A stretch of 64,000 nt of DNA from Streptomyces shenzhenensis (GCF_003688995.1 NZ_PENI01000003.1:248001-312000), one strand, 5' to 3'; shown: positions 29,145 to 37,338, counted from the first letter of the stretch. Numbers and translations are program-made. The notes: generated by a model not told the origin, from the letters alone.

Positions 29145-29561
29145 CGGGTCCTCCGATGTCGAGGGGCGGTATGAGTCTGTGCAGGTGAGGACGATACTCG
29201 CGGCCCGGGGGGAAGCGCACATCGAGCGCGTCCGGTTCACCGATGTCTTACTCACTATTGACGCAGGTTTACCTGCGCAGGCGTACCGGGGCCGCCGCGT
29301 CACACGGACGCCACGGTGTGACGGACATCGCCCGGTCACCCGCCCGACGCCCGCCCGTCCCGCGCGCGCCGCCCCGGACCCGCCGTCACCCCGTGCTTCG
29401 CGTGCGACATCTGACAGCACCCGCTTGTTGGGAACGGAGTCTCCCGTCCGTCATGTCCACGACCCTACGATCGGCCCGCATCGACGAAGACAGACGAAGA
29501 CACCGGCCGGGGCGCCCGGTGGGGGCGTCGGAAACGGCGGCCGGACGGCAGGAAGGCCTTC
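29145..29561. promoter_or_regulatory. Divergent plsC-glpQ region with palindrome and PHO-box-like repeats
   Basis: The 417-base gap holds CGCAGGT-TT-ACCTGCG (29262-29277), a perfect 7-bp inverted repeat next to a TTGACG-like hexamer. From 29235 there are four units phased every 11 bases beginning GTTCACC, TCTTACT, ATTGACG and TTTACCT, the first matching the PHO-box direct repeat exactly. Streptomyces glpQ genes are known to be PhoP-controlled, so phosphate regulation is plausible. Which signal is real cannot be decided by eye. No gene was seen in the gap. Confidence 0.45.
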
Positions 29562-30734
29562 ATGGACAGGCACGAGTCGAACGAGCAGCAGCAGGGAACC
29601 GGACGGCGGGCGCTCCTCGGCGCCGCGGTGCTGGGCGCCGGCGGAGCGGTCCTCGGACTGCCCGGCGCCGCGCGGGCCACGGAGTCCCGGCCGACCGGAC
29701 AGCGCGGCGGCCTGAAGAGCCTGCCCGTGCCGACGATCATCGGCCACCGGGGTGCCAGCGGCTACCGCCCCGAGCACACCTTCGGCTCCTACCAGCTGGC
29801 TCTCGACATGGGCGCCGACATCGTCGAGGCCGGTGACCTGGTGCCGACCAAGGACGGTCACCTGGTGTGCCGGCACGAGCCGGAGATCGGCGGCACCACC
29901 GATGTCGCGGACCACCCCGAGTTCGCGTCCCGCAGGACCACCAAGGTCCTCGACGGCGTTTCCGTCACCGGCTGGTTCACCGAGGACTTCACGCTCGCCG
30001 AGCTGAAGACCCTGCGCGCCATCGAGCGCATCCCGGCCAACCGCCCGCACAACAACCTCTACAACGGGCGCTGGGAGATCCCCACGCTCGAAGAGGTCCT
30101 GAAGTGGCAGGACGAGCAGACCCGCAGGCGCGGCAAGCAGGTCTGGATCTACCCGGAGACCAAGCACCCCACGTACTTCCGCAAGCTCGGCCTGGGTCTG
30201 GAGGAGCGGGTCGCCAAGCTGCTGCGCAAGTACGGCAAGGACAAGCGGAACTCGCCGGTCATCCTGCAGTCCTTCGAGCCGGGCAGCATCCAGCGGCTGA
30301 ACAAGCTGGTGGACAACCCGCTGGTCGTCCTGCTCTCCTCGGCCGGCAGCCGCCCCTGGGACTTCGTCGAGGCGGGCGACCCGCGCACCGTCGCCGACCT
30401 CGTCACGCCCAAGGGCCTGCGGGAGCTCGCCGGTTACGCGCAGGGCATCGGCCCGACCCTCGACCTGGTCATCGCGAAGAAGGCCGACGGCAGCCTGGGC
30501 GCGCCGACCACCCTCGTCGCGGACGCGCACAAGGTGGGGCTGATCCTGCACCCCTACACGATGCGCAACGAGAACCCCTTCCTGCCGGCGGAGTTCCGCA
30601 AGGGCACCGACGCGGACGCCTACGGAGACGCCTTCGGCGCGTTCAAGGCGTACTTCGCGACCGGCATCGACGGCGTGTTCACGGACAACGCGGACACCGG
30701 TCTGCTCGCCCGCGAGGACTTCGTCAACGGCTGA
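29562..30734 (+). CDS. glpQ: Secreted glycerophosphodiester phosphodiesterase
   Basis: This 390-residue exported enzyme hydrolyses glycerophosphodiesters to glycerol-3-phosphate and an alcohol, salvaging phosphate from lipids or teichoic acids. A twin-arginine signal (GRRALLGAAVLGAGGAVLG) with cleavage near ARA-TES precedes the GDPD TIM barrel. The catalytic HRGASGYRPEHTF gives His and Arg, and DIVEAGDLVPTKDGHLVCRHE supplies the acidic metal ligands and the second His. The C-terminal GIDGVFTDNADTG is typical. ATG 29562 follows GGAAGG. The last codons and stop (GTCAACGGCTGA) are duplicated in tandem, giving two successive stops, and a strong hairpin follows. Confidence 0.93.
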   Translation: MDRHESNEQQQGTGRRALLGAAVLGAGGAVLGLPGAARATESRPTGQRGGLKSLPVPTIIGHRGASGYRPEHTFGSYQLALDMGADIVEAGDLVPTKDGHLVCRHEPEIGGTTDVADHPEFASRRTTKVLDGVSVTGWFTEDFTLAELKTLRAIERIPANRPHNNLYNGRWEIPTLEEVLKWQDEQTRRRGKQVWIYPETKHPTYFRKLGLGLEERVAKLLRKYGKDKRNSPVILQSFEPGSIQRLNKLVDNPLVVLLSSAGSRPWDFVEAGDPRTVADLVTPKGLRELAGYAQGIGPTLDLVIAKKADGSLGAPTTLVADAHKVGLILHPYTMRNENPFLPAEFRKGTDADAYGDAFGAFKAYFATGIDGVFTDNADTGLLAREDFVNG

Positions 30735-30775
30735 GTCAACGGCTGAGCACCCGGCGTCCGTTCGGGTACTTCCCC

Positions 30776-30806
30776 GGCCGCCCCGGCAACCCGCGCCGGG
30801 GCGGCC
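30776..30806 (+). terminator. glpQ terminator hairpin
   Basis: GGCCGCCCCGGC and GCCGGGGCGGCC form a perfect 12-bp stem around a 7-base loop, 42 bases after the glpQ stop and 14 bases before the next gene. Confidence 0.75.
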
Positions 30807-30820
30807 ACGTCGTTGCGCAT

Positions 30821-31315
30821 ATGACGCACGACCTAGTTGCCGCTCTGCGCCCGCTGCTCACCGCGGAGGCGGGCGCCGAGGCGCATGCCGCGGGAGCCGA
30901 ACCCGCCGATCTGGAGCAGGAGGTCTGGCTGCGCCTCCTGGAACACCTGGCCACCGCAGGACCGCCGGCCGACCCGCAGGGCTGGCTGCGCCGGGCGGTC
31001 CGCGCCGAGGCCCGGCGCAGCCGACGCCGGGCCCGCGCCGAGCTGCCGTACGAGACCGAGCCCGCCGACGACGGGGGCCGCGGACCCGAACAGGCCGTGC
31101 TCACCGCGGCGCGGCACCGGGCGCTGCGTGACGCGGTGAGCAGACTGCCCGGCCGCTGCCCGCGGCTGCTGGAGGCGCTGCTGTCCCCGAAGGACCTCAC
31201 CTATCGGGAGATCGCGCGGGAGTTGGGTATCTCACAGGGCAGTCTCGGGCCGGAACGTTCCAGATGTCTGGGATGTCTGCGTCGATTGCTGACGGCGGAG
31301 GTTGCGGCCCGCTGA
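30821..31315 (+). CDS. Small sigma-70-like protein (region 2 and 4 traces)
   Basis: This 164-residue protein resembles an RNA polymerase sigma factor of the ECF class. The N-terminal half has PADLEQEVWLRLLEHL, like region 2.1, and the C-terminal half has a region 4 helix-turn-helix, LTYREIARELGISQGSLGP, preceded by RLPGRCPRLLEALL. The central linker is Arg-rich and short, and region 2.4 is not recognisable, so its ability to contact a -10 element is uncertain. The start at ATG 30821 has no ribosome-binding site and directly follows the glpQ terminator, so it may be leaderless. An anti-sigma gene is not adjacent. Confidence 0.7.
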   Translation: MTHDLVAALRPLLTAEAGAEAHAAGAEPADLEQEVWLRLLEHLATAGPPADPQGWLRRAVRAEARRSRRRARAELPYETEPADDGGRGPEQAVLTAARHRALRDAVSRLPGRCPRLLEALLSPKDLTYREIARELGISQGSLGPERSRCLGCLRRLLTAEVAAR

Positions 31316-31372
31316 GCGCGGGGATAGGAGTGAGATACCACAGGCGATCAGGTGAGCGGGAGGCATGCGCAC

Positions 31373-31870
31373 ATGGGCATGAGCGTGACCATCTCGGCGG
31401 CGACCGAGCGGGATACGGAGCAGATCTTCAGGCTGCAGTACCTGTGCTTCCAGAGCGAGGCGGCGCTCTACGGCAACTACCGCATCGACCCGCTCGTCCA
31501 GAGCCTCGAATCGGTCCGTCAGGAGGTCGCGGCCGACTGCGTCTTCGTCGCCCGGCTCGGCGACGAGGTGATCGGCTCGGTCCGCGGCACGGTCACCGGG
31601 GACGGCGCGGCCTCCATCGGCAAACTCTGCGTCCACCCGCGGCTGCAGGGACACGGCATCGGCGCCCGGCTGCTGCGCGCTGCCGAGGCCGCGCTCGCCG
31701 AGGAGCGCGGCGCCACCACGTTCCGGCTGTGCGCCGGCCACCGCAGCGAGGGCAACCTGCGGCTGTACCGGCGGGTCGGCTACCAGACGGTGGGCACCTC
31801 CGAGGGCGAGGACGGCGTCCCGATGATCGTCCTGGAGAAGCCGGCCGGGGCGTACGCGGCTACGGCGTGA
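31373..31870 (+). CDS. GNAT family N-acetyltransferase
   Basis: This 165-residue GNAT protein has the acetyl-CoA loop VHPRLQGHGIGARLL (Q-x-x-G-x-G), a preceding strand SIGKLCV and the C-terminal EGNLRLYRRVGYQTV. The motif FQSEAALYGNYRIDPL near the N-terminus would shape the acceptor site. Substrate unknown. ATG 31373 is preferred because GGGAGG lies 9 bases upstream; GTG 31352 and ATG 31379 are alternatives. Its last 11 bases overlap the convergent membrane protein gene. Confidence 0.85.
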   Translation: MGMSVTISAATERDTEQIFRLQYLCFQSEAALYGNYRIDPLVQSLESVRQEVAADCVFVARLGDEVIGSVRGTVTGDGAASIGKLCVHPRLQGHGIGARLLRAAEAALAEERGATTFRLCAGHRSEGNLRLYRRVGYQTVGTSEGEDGVPMIVLEKPAGAYAATA

Positions 31871-32285
31871 CGCCGGCCCGGGCGCGGCGCAGCCAGTACA
31901 GCGCCGTCAGGGGCAGCAGCACCGGGATGAAGACGTACCCCATGCCGTAGTCGGACCAGACCGTCGCGTCCGGGAAGGCCGACGGTTCGATCAGCGTCCA
32001 GGTCCCGACGACCAGAACACCCGCGAGTTCGGCGGCGCAGCACACCAGCGCCGCCCTGCGGGCCCTCTCGCCGCCGCGTACCAGCGAGTACGTGATGAAC
32101 CCGTAGACGACGCCCGCCACCGCCGACAACGAGTAGGCGAGCGGCGCCCGGTCGAACTCGGTCGCGATCTGGTAGACGGACCGCGAGACGGCCCCGACGA
32201 CCATCACGCCGTAGAACCAGACGAGCAGCATCCCGGGCCCGCCGATCAGCCGTTCCCGCGCCGGCTTGCCCTCCGTGGTGGTCAT
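31860..32285 (-). CDS. Four-helix integral membrane protein
   Basis: This 141-residue protein has four hydrophobic helices: LLVWFYGVMVVGAVSRSVYQ, LAYSLSAVAGVVYGFITYSL, AALVCCAAELAGVLVVGTWTL and GYVFIPVLLPLTALYWL. I do not recognise a family function; the pattern is that of a conserved actinobacterial hypothetical. ATG 32285 is chosen because GGGGAAGG lies 6 bases upstream and it begins one base after the stop of the upstream membrane gene, so the two are translationally coupled and perhaps form a complex. Confidence 0.75.
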   Translation of the reverse strand: MTTTEGKPARERLIGGPGMLLVWFYGVMVVGAVSRSVYQIATEFDRAPLAYSLSAVAGVVYGFITYSLVRGGERARRAALVCCAAELAGVLVVGTWTLIEPSAFPDATVWSDYGMGYVFIPVLLPLTALYWLRRARAGVTP

Positions 32286-32286
32286 C

Positions 32287-32646
32287 TCACCTTCCCCAGA
32301 TGTCATAGAGCCGCACCTCCAGGACGGCGAGGACGACGCCGCCCGCGGCGACCGTCACCGAGCCCCACCGGGTGCGCTCGGCCAGCGACATGAAGCCCGC
32401 CGCCGGGATGCACGCGAACGCGCCCAGCAGATAGGCCACGAAGATCGTCTTCCCCTGTTCCGGGTCCTCGCCCCGGGCCAGCTGCACGATCCCGACCGCC
32501 AACTGCACGACGGCCAGCAGCGACACCACGGCCATCCCGATGAAGTGCCAGTCCTTGGTGGGCTGATCACGCCGGGCCGCCCACCCGCACCAGGCGGCGA
32601 GGAACAGCGCGGCGACCCCGGTCACCAGCATCAGGGGATTGAGCAT
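32287..32646 (-). CDS. Four-helix integral membrane protein (partner of the gene at 31860)
   Basis: This 119-residue protein has four predicted helices (PLMLVTGVAALFLAAWCGWA, WHFIGMAVVSLLAVVQLAVG, IFVAYLLGAFACIPAAGF and SVTVAAGGVVLAVLEV) separated by short charged loops. Function is unknown. It is the first of two coupled membrane genes, is divergent from the HAD gene, and has its start 66 bases from that gene's start. Confidence 0.75.
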   Translation of the reverse strand: MLNPLMLVTGVAALFLAAWCGWAARRDQPTKDWHFIGMAVVSLLAVVQLAVGIVQLARGEDPEQGKTIFVAYLLGAFACIPAAGFMSLAERTRWGSVTVAAGGVVLAVLEVRLYDIWGR

Positions 32647-32711
32647 GCGGCGACCCTATTACGCTCCCGGCACCCGGCTGCGCCCGGGCCCGGCGCCGTA
32701 GGGTCGGGGCC

Positions 32712-33362
32712 ATGACCCTCTCTGCGCAGGCCCTCCTGTTCGACAACGACGGCACCCTTGTCTCCTCGCTCGACTCCGTCCAGCGCTGCTGGACGCGGTG
32801 GGCGGGGGAGTACGGGCTGACGGCGGCGGAGTTCGGGCGGGTGGAGCTGCATGGGCGGACCGCCGCGGAGATCGTCGCCGATCTGCTGCCCGCCGACGCG
32901 GTGCCCGGGGCCGTCGCCCGGGTCGAGCAGCTGGAGGTGGCGGACGTGGCCGAGGGAGGCGTGCGACTGCTGCCCGGGACCCGCGACTTCCTCGACTCGG
33001 TGCCTGCGGACCGGTGGGCCGTGGTGACCTCCGCCACCCGGCGGCTCGCCGAGGCCCGGCTCGGCGCCGTCGGCATCCGGCCCAAGACGCTCATAGCCGC
33101 CGACGACGTCACGCGCGGCAAGCCCGACCCGGAGCCCTATCTGCTCGCCGCCCGGCAGCTGGGCGTCGACCCGGCCCGGTGCGTCGTCTTCGAGGACGCC
33201 CCGGCGGGGCTGCGGGCGGGCCGTGCCGCCGGCATGGCCACCGTGGCGTTGGCCACAACCCACCCCGCGCACGAGCTGGTCGCCGATCTGGTGGTGCAGG
33301 ACCTCTCGGCCCTGTCCGCGCTGGTCACCGACGGGGGAGTGGAGATCTCCGTCCACCGCTGA
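32712..33362 (+). CDS. HAD superfamily phosphatase (sugar-phosphatase-like)
   Basis: This 216-residue HAD hydrolase of the beta-phosphoglucomutase/phosphatase branch has motif I FDNDGTLVSSLDS (nucleophile Asp then Asp two residues later), motif II VVTSATRRLAEARL, motif III with Lys in RGKPDPEPYLLAA, and motif IV CVVFEDAPAGLRAG. The cap is helical (residues about 20-80), placing it near sugar phosphatases such as YfbT. The likely role is dephosphorylation of a small phosphosugar. A strong hairpin follows its stop and isolates it from the metNIQ unit. Confidence 0.88.
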   Translation: MTLSAQALLFDNDGTLVSSLDSVQRCWTRWAGEYGLTAAEFGRVELHGRTAAEIVADLLPADAVPGAVARVEQLEVADVAEGGVRLLPGTRDFLDSVPADRWAVVTSATRRLAEARLGAVGIRPKTLIAADDVTRGKPDPEPYLLAARQLGVDPARCVVFEDAPAGLRAGRAAGMATVALATTHPAHELVADLVVQDLSALSALVTDGGVEISVHR

Positions 33363-33367
33363 ACCCT

Positions 33368-33402
33368 GTCCGCCACTGTCCAGCATGCGGACGGTGGCGG
33401 AC
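33368..33402 (+). terminator. Terminator of the HAD gene
   Basis: GTCCGCCAC pairs with GTGGCGGAC and, after one unpaired base on each side, GTCC pairs with GGAC around a seven-base loop. The stem begins 6 bases after the HAD stop. Confidence 0.7.
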
Positions 33403-33434
33403 TGTCAGCACCGTACGTCTGGTTTACTGATCGC

Positions 33435-33521
33435 ATGACCACGACGAGCAGCCGCGCCCTTGCGACCGAGGCGACCCTGACGCCCGGTGCTCGTTGTATG
33501 TGTCGAATGTGCGCCTGCTAG
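33435..33521 (+). CDS. 28-residue leader peptide ending in Cys/Met codons, upstream of metNIQ
   Basis: A short frame, ATG 33435 to TAG 33521, encodes a peptide whose last nine residues are RCMCRMCAC: four Cys, two Met and two Arg, with rare TGT and CGA codons. It sits between a terminator and metN, 192 bases before the first transporter gene. A -10-like TTTACT (33423-33428) places the transcription start at the ATG, so it may be leaderless. Runs of the amino acid whose supply is controlled are the hallmark of ribosome-mediated attenuation or upstream-ORF control. Streptomyces sulfur operons are known to carry short leader peptides. Here Cys and Met codons precede a methionine transporter, so ribosome stalling could sense sulfur amino acids. 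Confidence 0.6.
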   Translation: MTTTSSRALATEATLTPGARCMCRMCAC

Positions 33522-33713
33522 AGGGCCCCCGCACCGCCTGAGTCCCGCGCCCCGAAGCGAGACGCCGCGGCATGTCCGTGCGCCGCCGCGCGATGCGCGC
33601 GACCGACGCCGGCCCCGCGCCCCGTTCCTCCCGGTTCACCACGCCACCGCGAGAACCGTGCCGCGTCCCCGCAGAAACGCACCCTCCGGGCACACCCACG
33701 CCCGCCCCCGACA
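33522..33713 (+). promoter_or_regulatory. Untranslated spacer between leader peptide and metN
   Basis: This 192-base GC-rich stretch follows the leader stop. It contains short GC inversions (for example around 33527-33600) but no terminator hairpin that I can call with certainty. No SAM riboswitch core could be recognised. If the leader acts by attenuation or Rho access, the decision would be made here. Confidence 0.3.
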
Positions 33714-34781
33714 GTGACGGAAACCCACGTGATCACCACAACGGGCCTGACCAAGGTCTACCGCACCCGAGGCCGCGAGGTCACCGCCCTCGACGGCGTC
33801 GATCTCCACGTCCGCGAGGGCGAGGTGTACGGCGTCATCGGCCAGTCCGGCGCCGGCAAGTCCTCGCTCATCCGCTGCGTCAACCTGCTGGAGCGTCCGA
33901 CCGCCGGGACGGTCACCGTCGCCGGCCAGGACCTCACCGCCCTGGCCGGGCGCGGCCCCCGCGCCGGCAAGGAACTGCGCCGGGCACGCAGCCGGATCGG
34001 CATGGTCTTCCAGCACTTCAACCTGCTGTCCTCACGGACGGTCAAGGACAATGTCGAGCTGCCGCTGGAGATCCTCGGCACATCGGGGAAAGAACGTTCC
34101 CGCAAGGCGCTCGAACTCCTCGACCTGGTCGGCCTCGCGGAGAAGGCCGGGGCCTACCCCGCCCAGCTCTCCGGCGGCCAGAAGCAGCGCGTCGGCATCG
34201 CCCGCGCGCTGGCCGGCGACCCCAAGGTGCTGCTCTCCGACGAGGCCACCAGCGCCCTCGACCCGGAGACCACGCGCTCGATCCTGCACCTGCTGCGCGA
34301 CCTGAACCGGCAGCTCGGCCTCACGGTGCTGCTCATCACCCATGAGATGGACGTCGTCAAGTCGATCTGCGACTCGGCCGCCCTCATGGACCGGGGCCGC
34401 ATCGTCGAGTCCGGCACGGTCAGCGAGATCCTCGCGACCCCGGGCTCCGAACTGGCCGCCGCGCTCTTCCCCGTGGGCGGCGAGGCATCCGGCAGCGACC
34501 GCACCGTGCTCGACGTCACCTTCCACGGTGAGGCCGCCACCCAGCCGGTCGTCTCCCAGCTGTCACGCACCTACAACATCGACATATCCATCCTCGGCGC
34601 CGCCATCGACACCGTCGGCGGCCTCCAGATCGGCCGCATGCGCATCGAACTGCCCGGCCGCTACGAGGACAACGTCGTGCCGATCGGCTTCCTGCGCGAA
34701 CAGGGCCTGCAGATCGACGTCGTCGGCCGGCCCGCCGGTCCCGCCGAGGAGTCCGCGCTGGTGAAGGATGGTGCCAAGTGA
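33714..34781 (+). CDS. metN: Methionine ABC transporter ATP-binding protein
   Basis: MetN (355 aa) energises D/L-methionine import. Walker A is GQSGAGKSSL, the Q-loop GMVFQHFNLL, the signature LSGGQKQRVGIARAL, Walker B VLLSDEATSALD, and the H-loop LLITHEMD. The C-terminal NIL domain (about residues 262-340, VLDVTFHGEAATQPVVSQ onward) binds methionine and inhibits transport in MetNI systems, so substrate feedback is likely. The start is GTG 33714 or GTG 33729. Its stop overlaps the metI start. The leader peptide at 33435 lies upstream. Confidence 0.95.
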   Translation: MTETHVITTTGLTKVYRTRGREVTALDGVDLHVREGEVYGVIGQSGAGKSSLIRCVNLLERPTAGTVTVAGQDLTALAGRGPRAGKELRRARSRIGMVFQHFNLLSSRTVKDNVELPLEILGTSGKERSRKALELLDLVGLAEKAGAYPAQLSGGQKQRVGIARALAGDPKVLLSDEATSALDPETTRSILHLLRDLNRQLGLTVLLITHEMDVVKSICDSAALMDRGRIVESGTVSEILATPGSELAAALFPVGGEASGSDRTVLDVTFHGEAATQPVVSQLSRTYNIDISILGAAIDTVGGLQIGRMRIELPGRYEDNVVPIGFLREQGLQIDVVGRPAGPAEESALVKDGAK

Positions 34782-35512
34782 CCTGGTCCGATTGGTCCGA
34801 GATGCAGCCCCTGCTGTCCCAGGCGTGTTGGGACACGCTCTACATGGTCGGCTGGTCCACGCTCATCGCCGTCGTCGGCGGGCTCCCGCTCGGCGTCCTG
34901 CTCGTCCTCACCGACCGCGGCGGACTGCTCCAGAACGTCATCGCCAACAGGGTGATCGGGCAGATCGTCAACATCGCACGCTCGATGCCGTTCATCATCC
35001 TGATGGTCGCGCTGATGGGCTTCACCCGCTGGATCACCGGTACCACCATCGGCCGCGAGGCGGCCATCGTGCCGCTCGCCATCGGCGCGATCCCCTTCTT
35101 CGCCCGGCTCGTCGAGACGGCCGTCCGGGAAGTGGACGACGGACTGGTCGAGGCCGTGCAGTCGATGGGCGGCAACACCTGGACCATCGTGCGCAAGGTC
35201 CTCGTGCCCGAGTCCCTGCCCTCGCTGATCTCCAGCACCACCACCACGATCGTCGCCCTCATCGGCTATTCCGCGATGGCCGGCACGGTCGGCGCCGGCG
35301 GCCTCGGCGACATCGCCATCCGCTACGGCTACCAGCGCTTCGAGACCCAGCTGATGTGGATCACCGTCGGCGTCCTCGCCGTCGTCATCTCGGTCATCCA
35401 GTTCGCCGGCGACTACGCGGCCCGCGCCCTGCACCGCCGCGGCGGCCGGTCCGGGCCCGCGCCCCGGCTGCGGCTGCTCAAGACGTCCACGCCCACCGGC
35501 AAGGCCGGCTGA
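34778..35512 (+). CDS. metI: Methionine ABC transporter permease
   Basis: MetI (244 aa) is the membrane subunit of the importer, with five helices and the ABC-permease coupling motif EAVQSMGGNTWTIVRKVLVP (EAA loop) that docks on MetN. The N-terminal segment SQACWDTLYMVGWSTLIAVV and the SMPFIILMVALM helix are typical of the family. The extreme C-terminus has an extra basic stretch of about 30 residues. GTG 34778 overlaps the metN stop. The metQ genes follow after 72 bases. Confidence 0.95.
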   Translation: MTWSDWSEMQPLLSQACWDTLYMVGWSTLIAVVGGLPLGVLLVLTDRGGLLQNVIANRVIGQIVNIARSMPFIILMVALMGFTRWITGTTIGREAAIVPLAIGAIPFFARLVETAVREVDDGLVEAVQSMGGNTWTIVRKVLVPESLPSLISSTTTTIVALIGYSAMAGTVGAGGLGDIAIRYGYQRFETQLMWITVGVLAVVISVIQFAGDYAARALHRRGGRSGPAPRLRLLKTSTPTGKAG

Positions 35513-35584
35513 CCGCACAGCACCCCCCGAACTCCCGCACCACCGACCGCGGGACCGCTCCACCCCGAAGGAAAGGCACTTTTC

Positions 35585-36421
35585 GTGCGTAACACCGCCA
35601 AGATCACCGCCGCCGTCCTCGCCGCCGGAGCCCTCACCCTCGGGCTCACCGCCTGCGGCTCCGACAAGGACAACTCCACGTCCGCCGCCGACACCGGCAA
35701 ACCGCTGATCGTCGCCGCGAGCCCGACCCCGCACGCCGAGATCCTCAACTACGTCAAGGACAACCTGGCGAAGAAGGCCGGACTCGACCTGGAGGTCAAG
35801 GAGTTCCAGGACTACATCGTCCCGAACACCGCGACCGAGGACGGCTCGGTGGACGCCAACTACTTCCAGAACCAGCCCTACCTCGACGACTTCAACAAGA
35901 AGCGCGGCACCCACATCGTGCCCGTCGTCACGGTGCACCTGGAACCGCTCGGCCTCTACTCCCACAAGGTGAAGAGCGCCGACGCCCTGAAGAGCGGTGC
36001 GACCGTCGCCGTCCCGAACGACGCCGTCAACGAGGCCCGCGCCCTGAAGCTGCTCGCCGCCAACAAGCTCATCACCCTCAAGGACGGCACCGGCAGCGAG
36101 GCCACCCCGCGGGACATCGCCGACAACCCCAAGAACCTCAAGTTCAAGGAGGTCGAGGCGGCCCAGACCCCGCGCTCCCTGGACGACGTGGACGCCGCGG
36201 TCGTCAACGGCAACTACGCCATCTCCGCCGGCCTCAAGCCCGCCCAGGACGCCCTGGTCCTGGAGTCCGCGACGAACAGCCCCTACGGCAACTTCCTCGC
36301 CGTCAAGGAGGGCAACGAGAAGGACCCGCGCGTGGAGAAGCTCGCCAAGCTCCTCACCTCGCCCGAGGTCAAGAAGTTCATCGAGGACAAGTACCAGGGC
36401 TCCGTCATCCCGTCCTTCTGA
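35585..36421 (+). CDS. metQ: MetQ/NlpA family methionine-binding lipoprotein, copy 1
   Basis: This 278-residue substrate-binding lipoprotein has a signal peptide ending in the lipobox LTAC (Cys near residue 24) and the NlpA fold: VAASPTPHAEILNYV, NYFQNQPYLDDFNK, SLDDVDAAVVNGNYAISAGL and the ending IEDKYQGSVIPSF. It captures methionine or its derivatives outside the membrane for MetNI. GTG 35585 is preceded by GAAGGAAAGG. It is followed after 22 bases by a close paralogue, so the importer has two receptors. Confidence 0.93.
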   Translation: MRNTAKITAAVLAAGALTLGLTACGSDKDNSTSAADTGKPLIVAASPTPHAEILNYVKDNLAKKAGLDLEVKEFQDYIVPNTATEDGSVDANYFQNQPYLDDFNKKRGTHIVPVVTVHLEPLGLYSHKVKSADALKSGATVAVPNDAVNEARALKLLAANKLITLKDGTGSEATPRDIADNPKNLKFKEVEAAQTPRSLDDVDAAVVNGNYAISAGLKPAQDALVLESATNSPYGNFLAVKEGNEKDPRVEKLAKLLTSPEVKKFIEDKYQGSVIPSF

Positions 36422-36443
36422 GCCCGGACGGGACAGCGAACCG

Positions 36444-37274
36444 ATGCGTACCCCCACCATCGCCGCGGCGGCCGCCGCCGCGGCCCTCGGCCTCGCCCTG
36501 ACCGCCTGCGGCTCGGGCTCCGGCTCCGCCGCGGGCGGCGACGGCGACACCCTCGTCGTCGGCGCCACCGCCGTCCCGGCCGGCGAGGTCCTCACCTACA
36601 TCCAGGATCACCTCGCCGCCGACGCCGGCCTCAAGCTGGAGATCAGGGAGTTCACGGACTACGTCCTGCCGAACACCGCGCTCCAGGAGGGCTCGCTCGA
36701 CGCGAACCTCTACCAGAACCAGCCCTACCTCGACGACTTCAACGCCTCCAAGGGCACCGACCTGGTCCCGGTCGTGCAGGCCTATCTGCCGCCCATGGGC
36801 GTCTACTCGAAGAAGACCGACGACGTCACGAAGCTCGCCGACGGAGCCACCGTCGCCGTGCCCAACGACACCACCAACGAGGGCCGCGCCCTCAAGCTCC
36901 TCGCCGCGAAGGGCGTCATCACGCTCAAGGACGGCGCGGGCACCGACGCGTCCCCGCGGGACATCACGGCCAACCCGAAACACCTCCGGTTCAAGGAACT
37001 GGAGGCCGCCCAGCTGCCGCGCTCGCTCGACGACGTGGCCGCGGCCGTCATCAACAACAACTACGCCCAGGACGCGGGCCTCAGCCCCACCAGGGACGCC
37101 ATCCTCCTGGAGTCGGCGCGGGACAACCCCTACGCCAACATCCTCGCCGTCAAGCGCGGCAACGAGGACGACCCCCGGGTGCGCAAGCTCGTGAAGCTCC
37201 TCGGCTCCGCCGACGTGAAGAAGTTCATCGAGGAGAAGTACCAGGGCTCGGTGCTGCCGGCCGGCTCCGGGTGA
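36444..37274 (+). CDS. MetQ/NlpA family binding lipoprotein, copy 2
   Basis: This 276-residue paralogue of MetQ has its own lipobox (LTAC near residue 22) and shares most motifs: VGATAVPAGEVLTYIQ, NLYQNQPYLDDFNASKG, SLDDVAAAVINNNYAQDAGL and FIEEKYQGSVLPAG. Conspicuous differences occur in the first ligand loop (TAVPAGE instead of SPTPHAE), where MetQ normally contacts the substrate, so ligand range may differ. The gene probably arose by tandem duplication and is cotranscribed with metNIQ. A long perfect terminator follows. Confidence 0.9.
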   Translation: MRTPTIAAAAAAAALGLALTACGSGSGSAAGGDGDTLVVGATAVPAGEVLTYIQDHLAADAGLKLEIREFTDYVLPNTALQEGSLDANLYQNQPYLDDFNASKGTDLVPVVQAYLPPMGVYSKKTDDVTKLADGATVAVPNDTTNEGRALKLLAAKGVITLKDGAGTDASPRDITANPKHLRFKELEAAQLPRSLDDVAAAVINNNYAQDAGLSPTRDAILLESARDNPYANILAVKRGNEDDPRVRKLVKLLGSADVKKFIEEKYQGSVLPAGSG

Positions 37275-37300
37275 GGGTGCGTTTACGGCGTATCGCCCCG

Positions 37301-37338
37301 CACGGGGTCCGCACCCCGCACCGGGTGCGGACCCCGTG
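37301..37338 (+). terminator. Strong terminator of the metNIQ operon
   Basis: CACGGGGTCCGCACCC and GGGTGCGGACCCCGTG make a perfect 16-bp stem around a six-base loop, 27 bases after the last stop. Confidence 0.85.
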
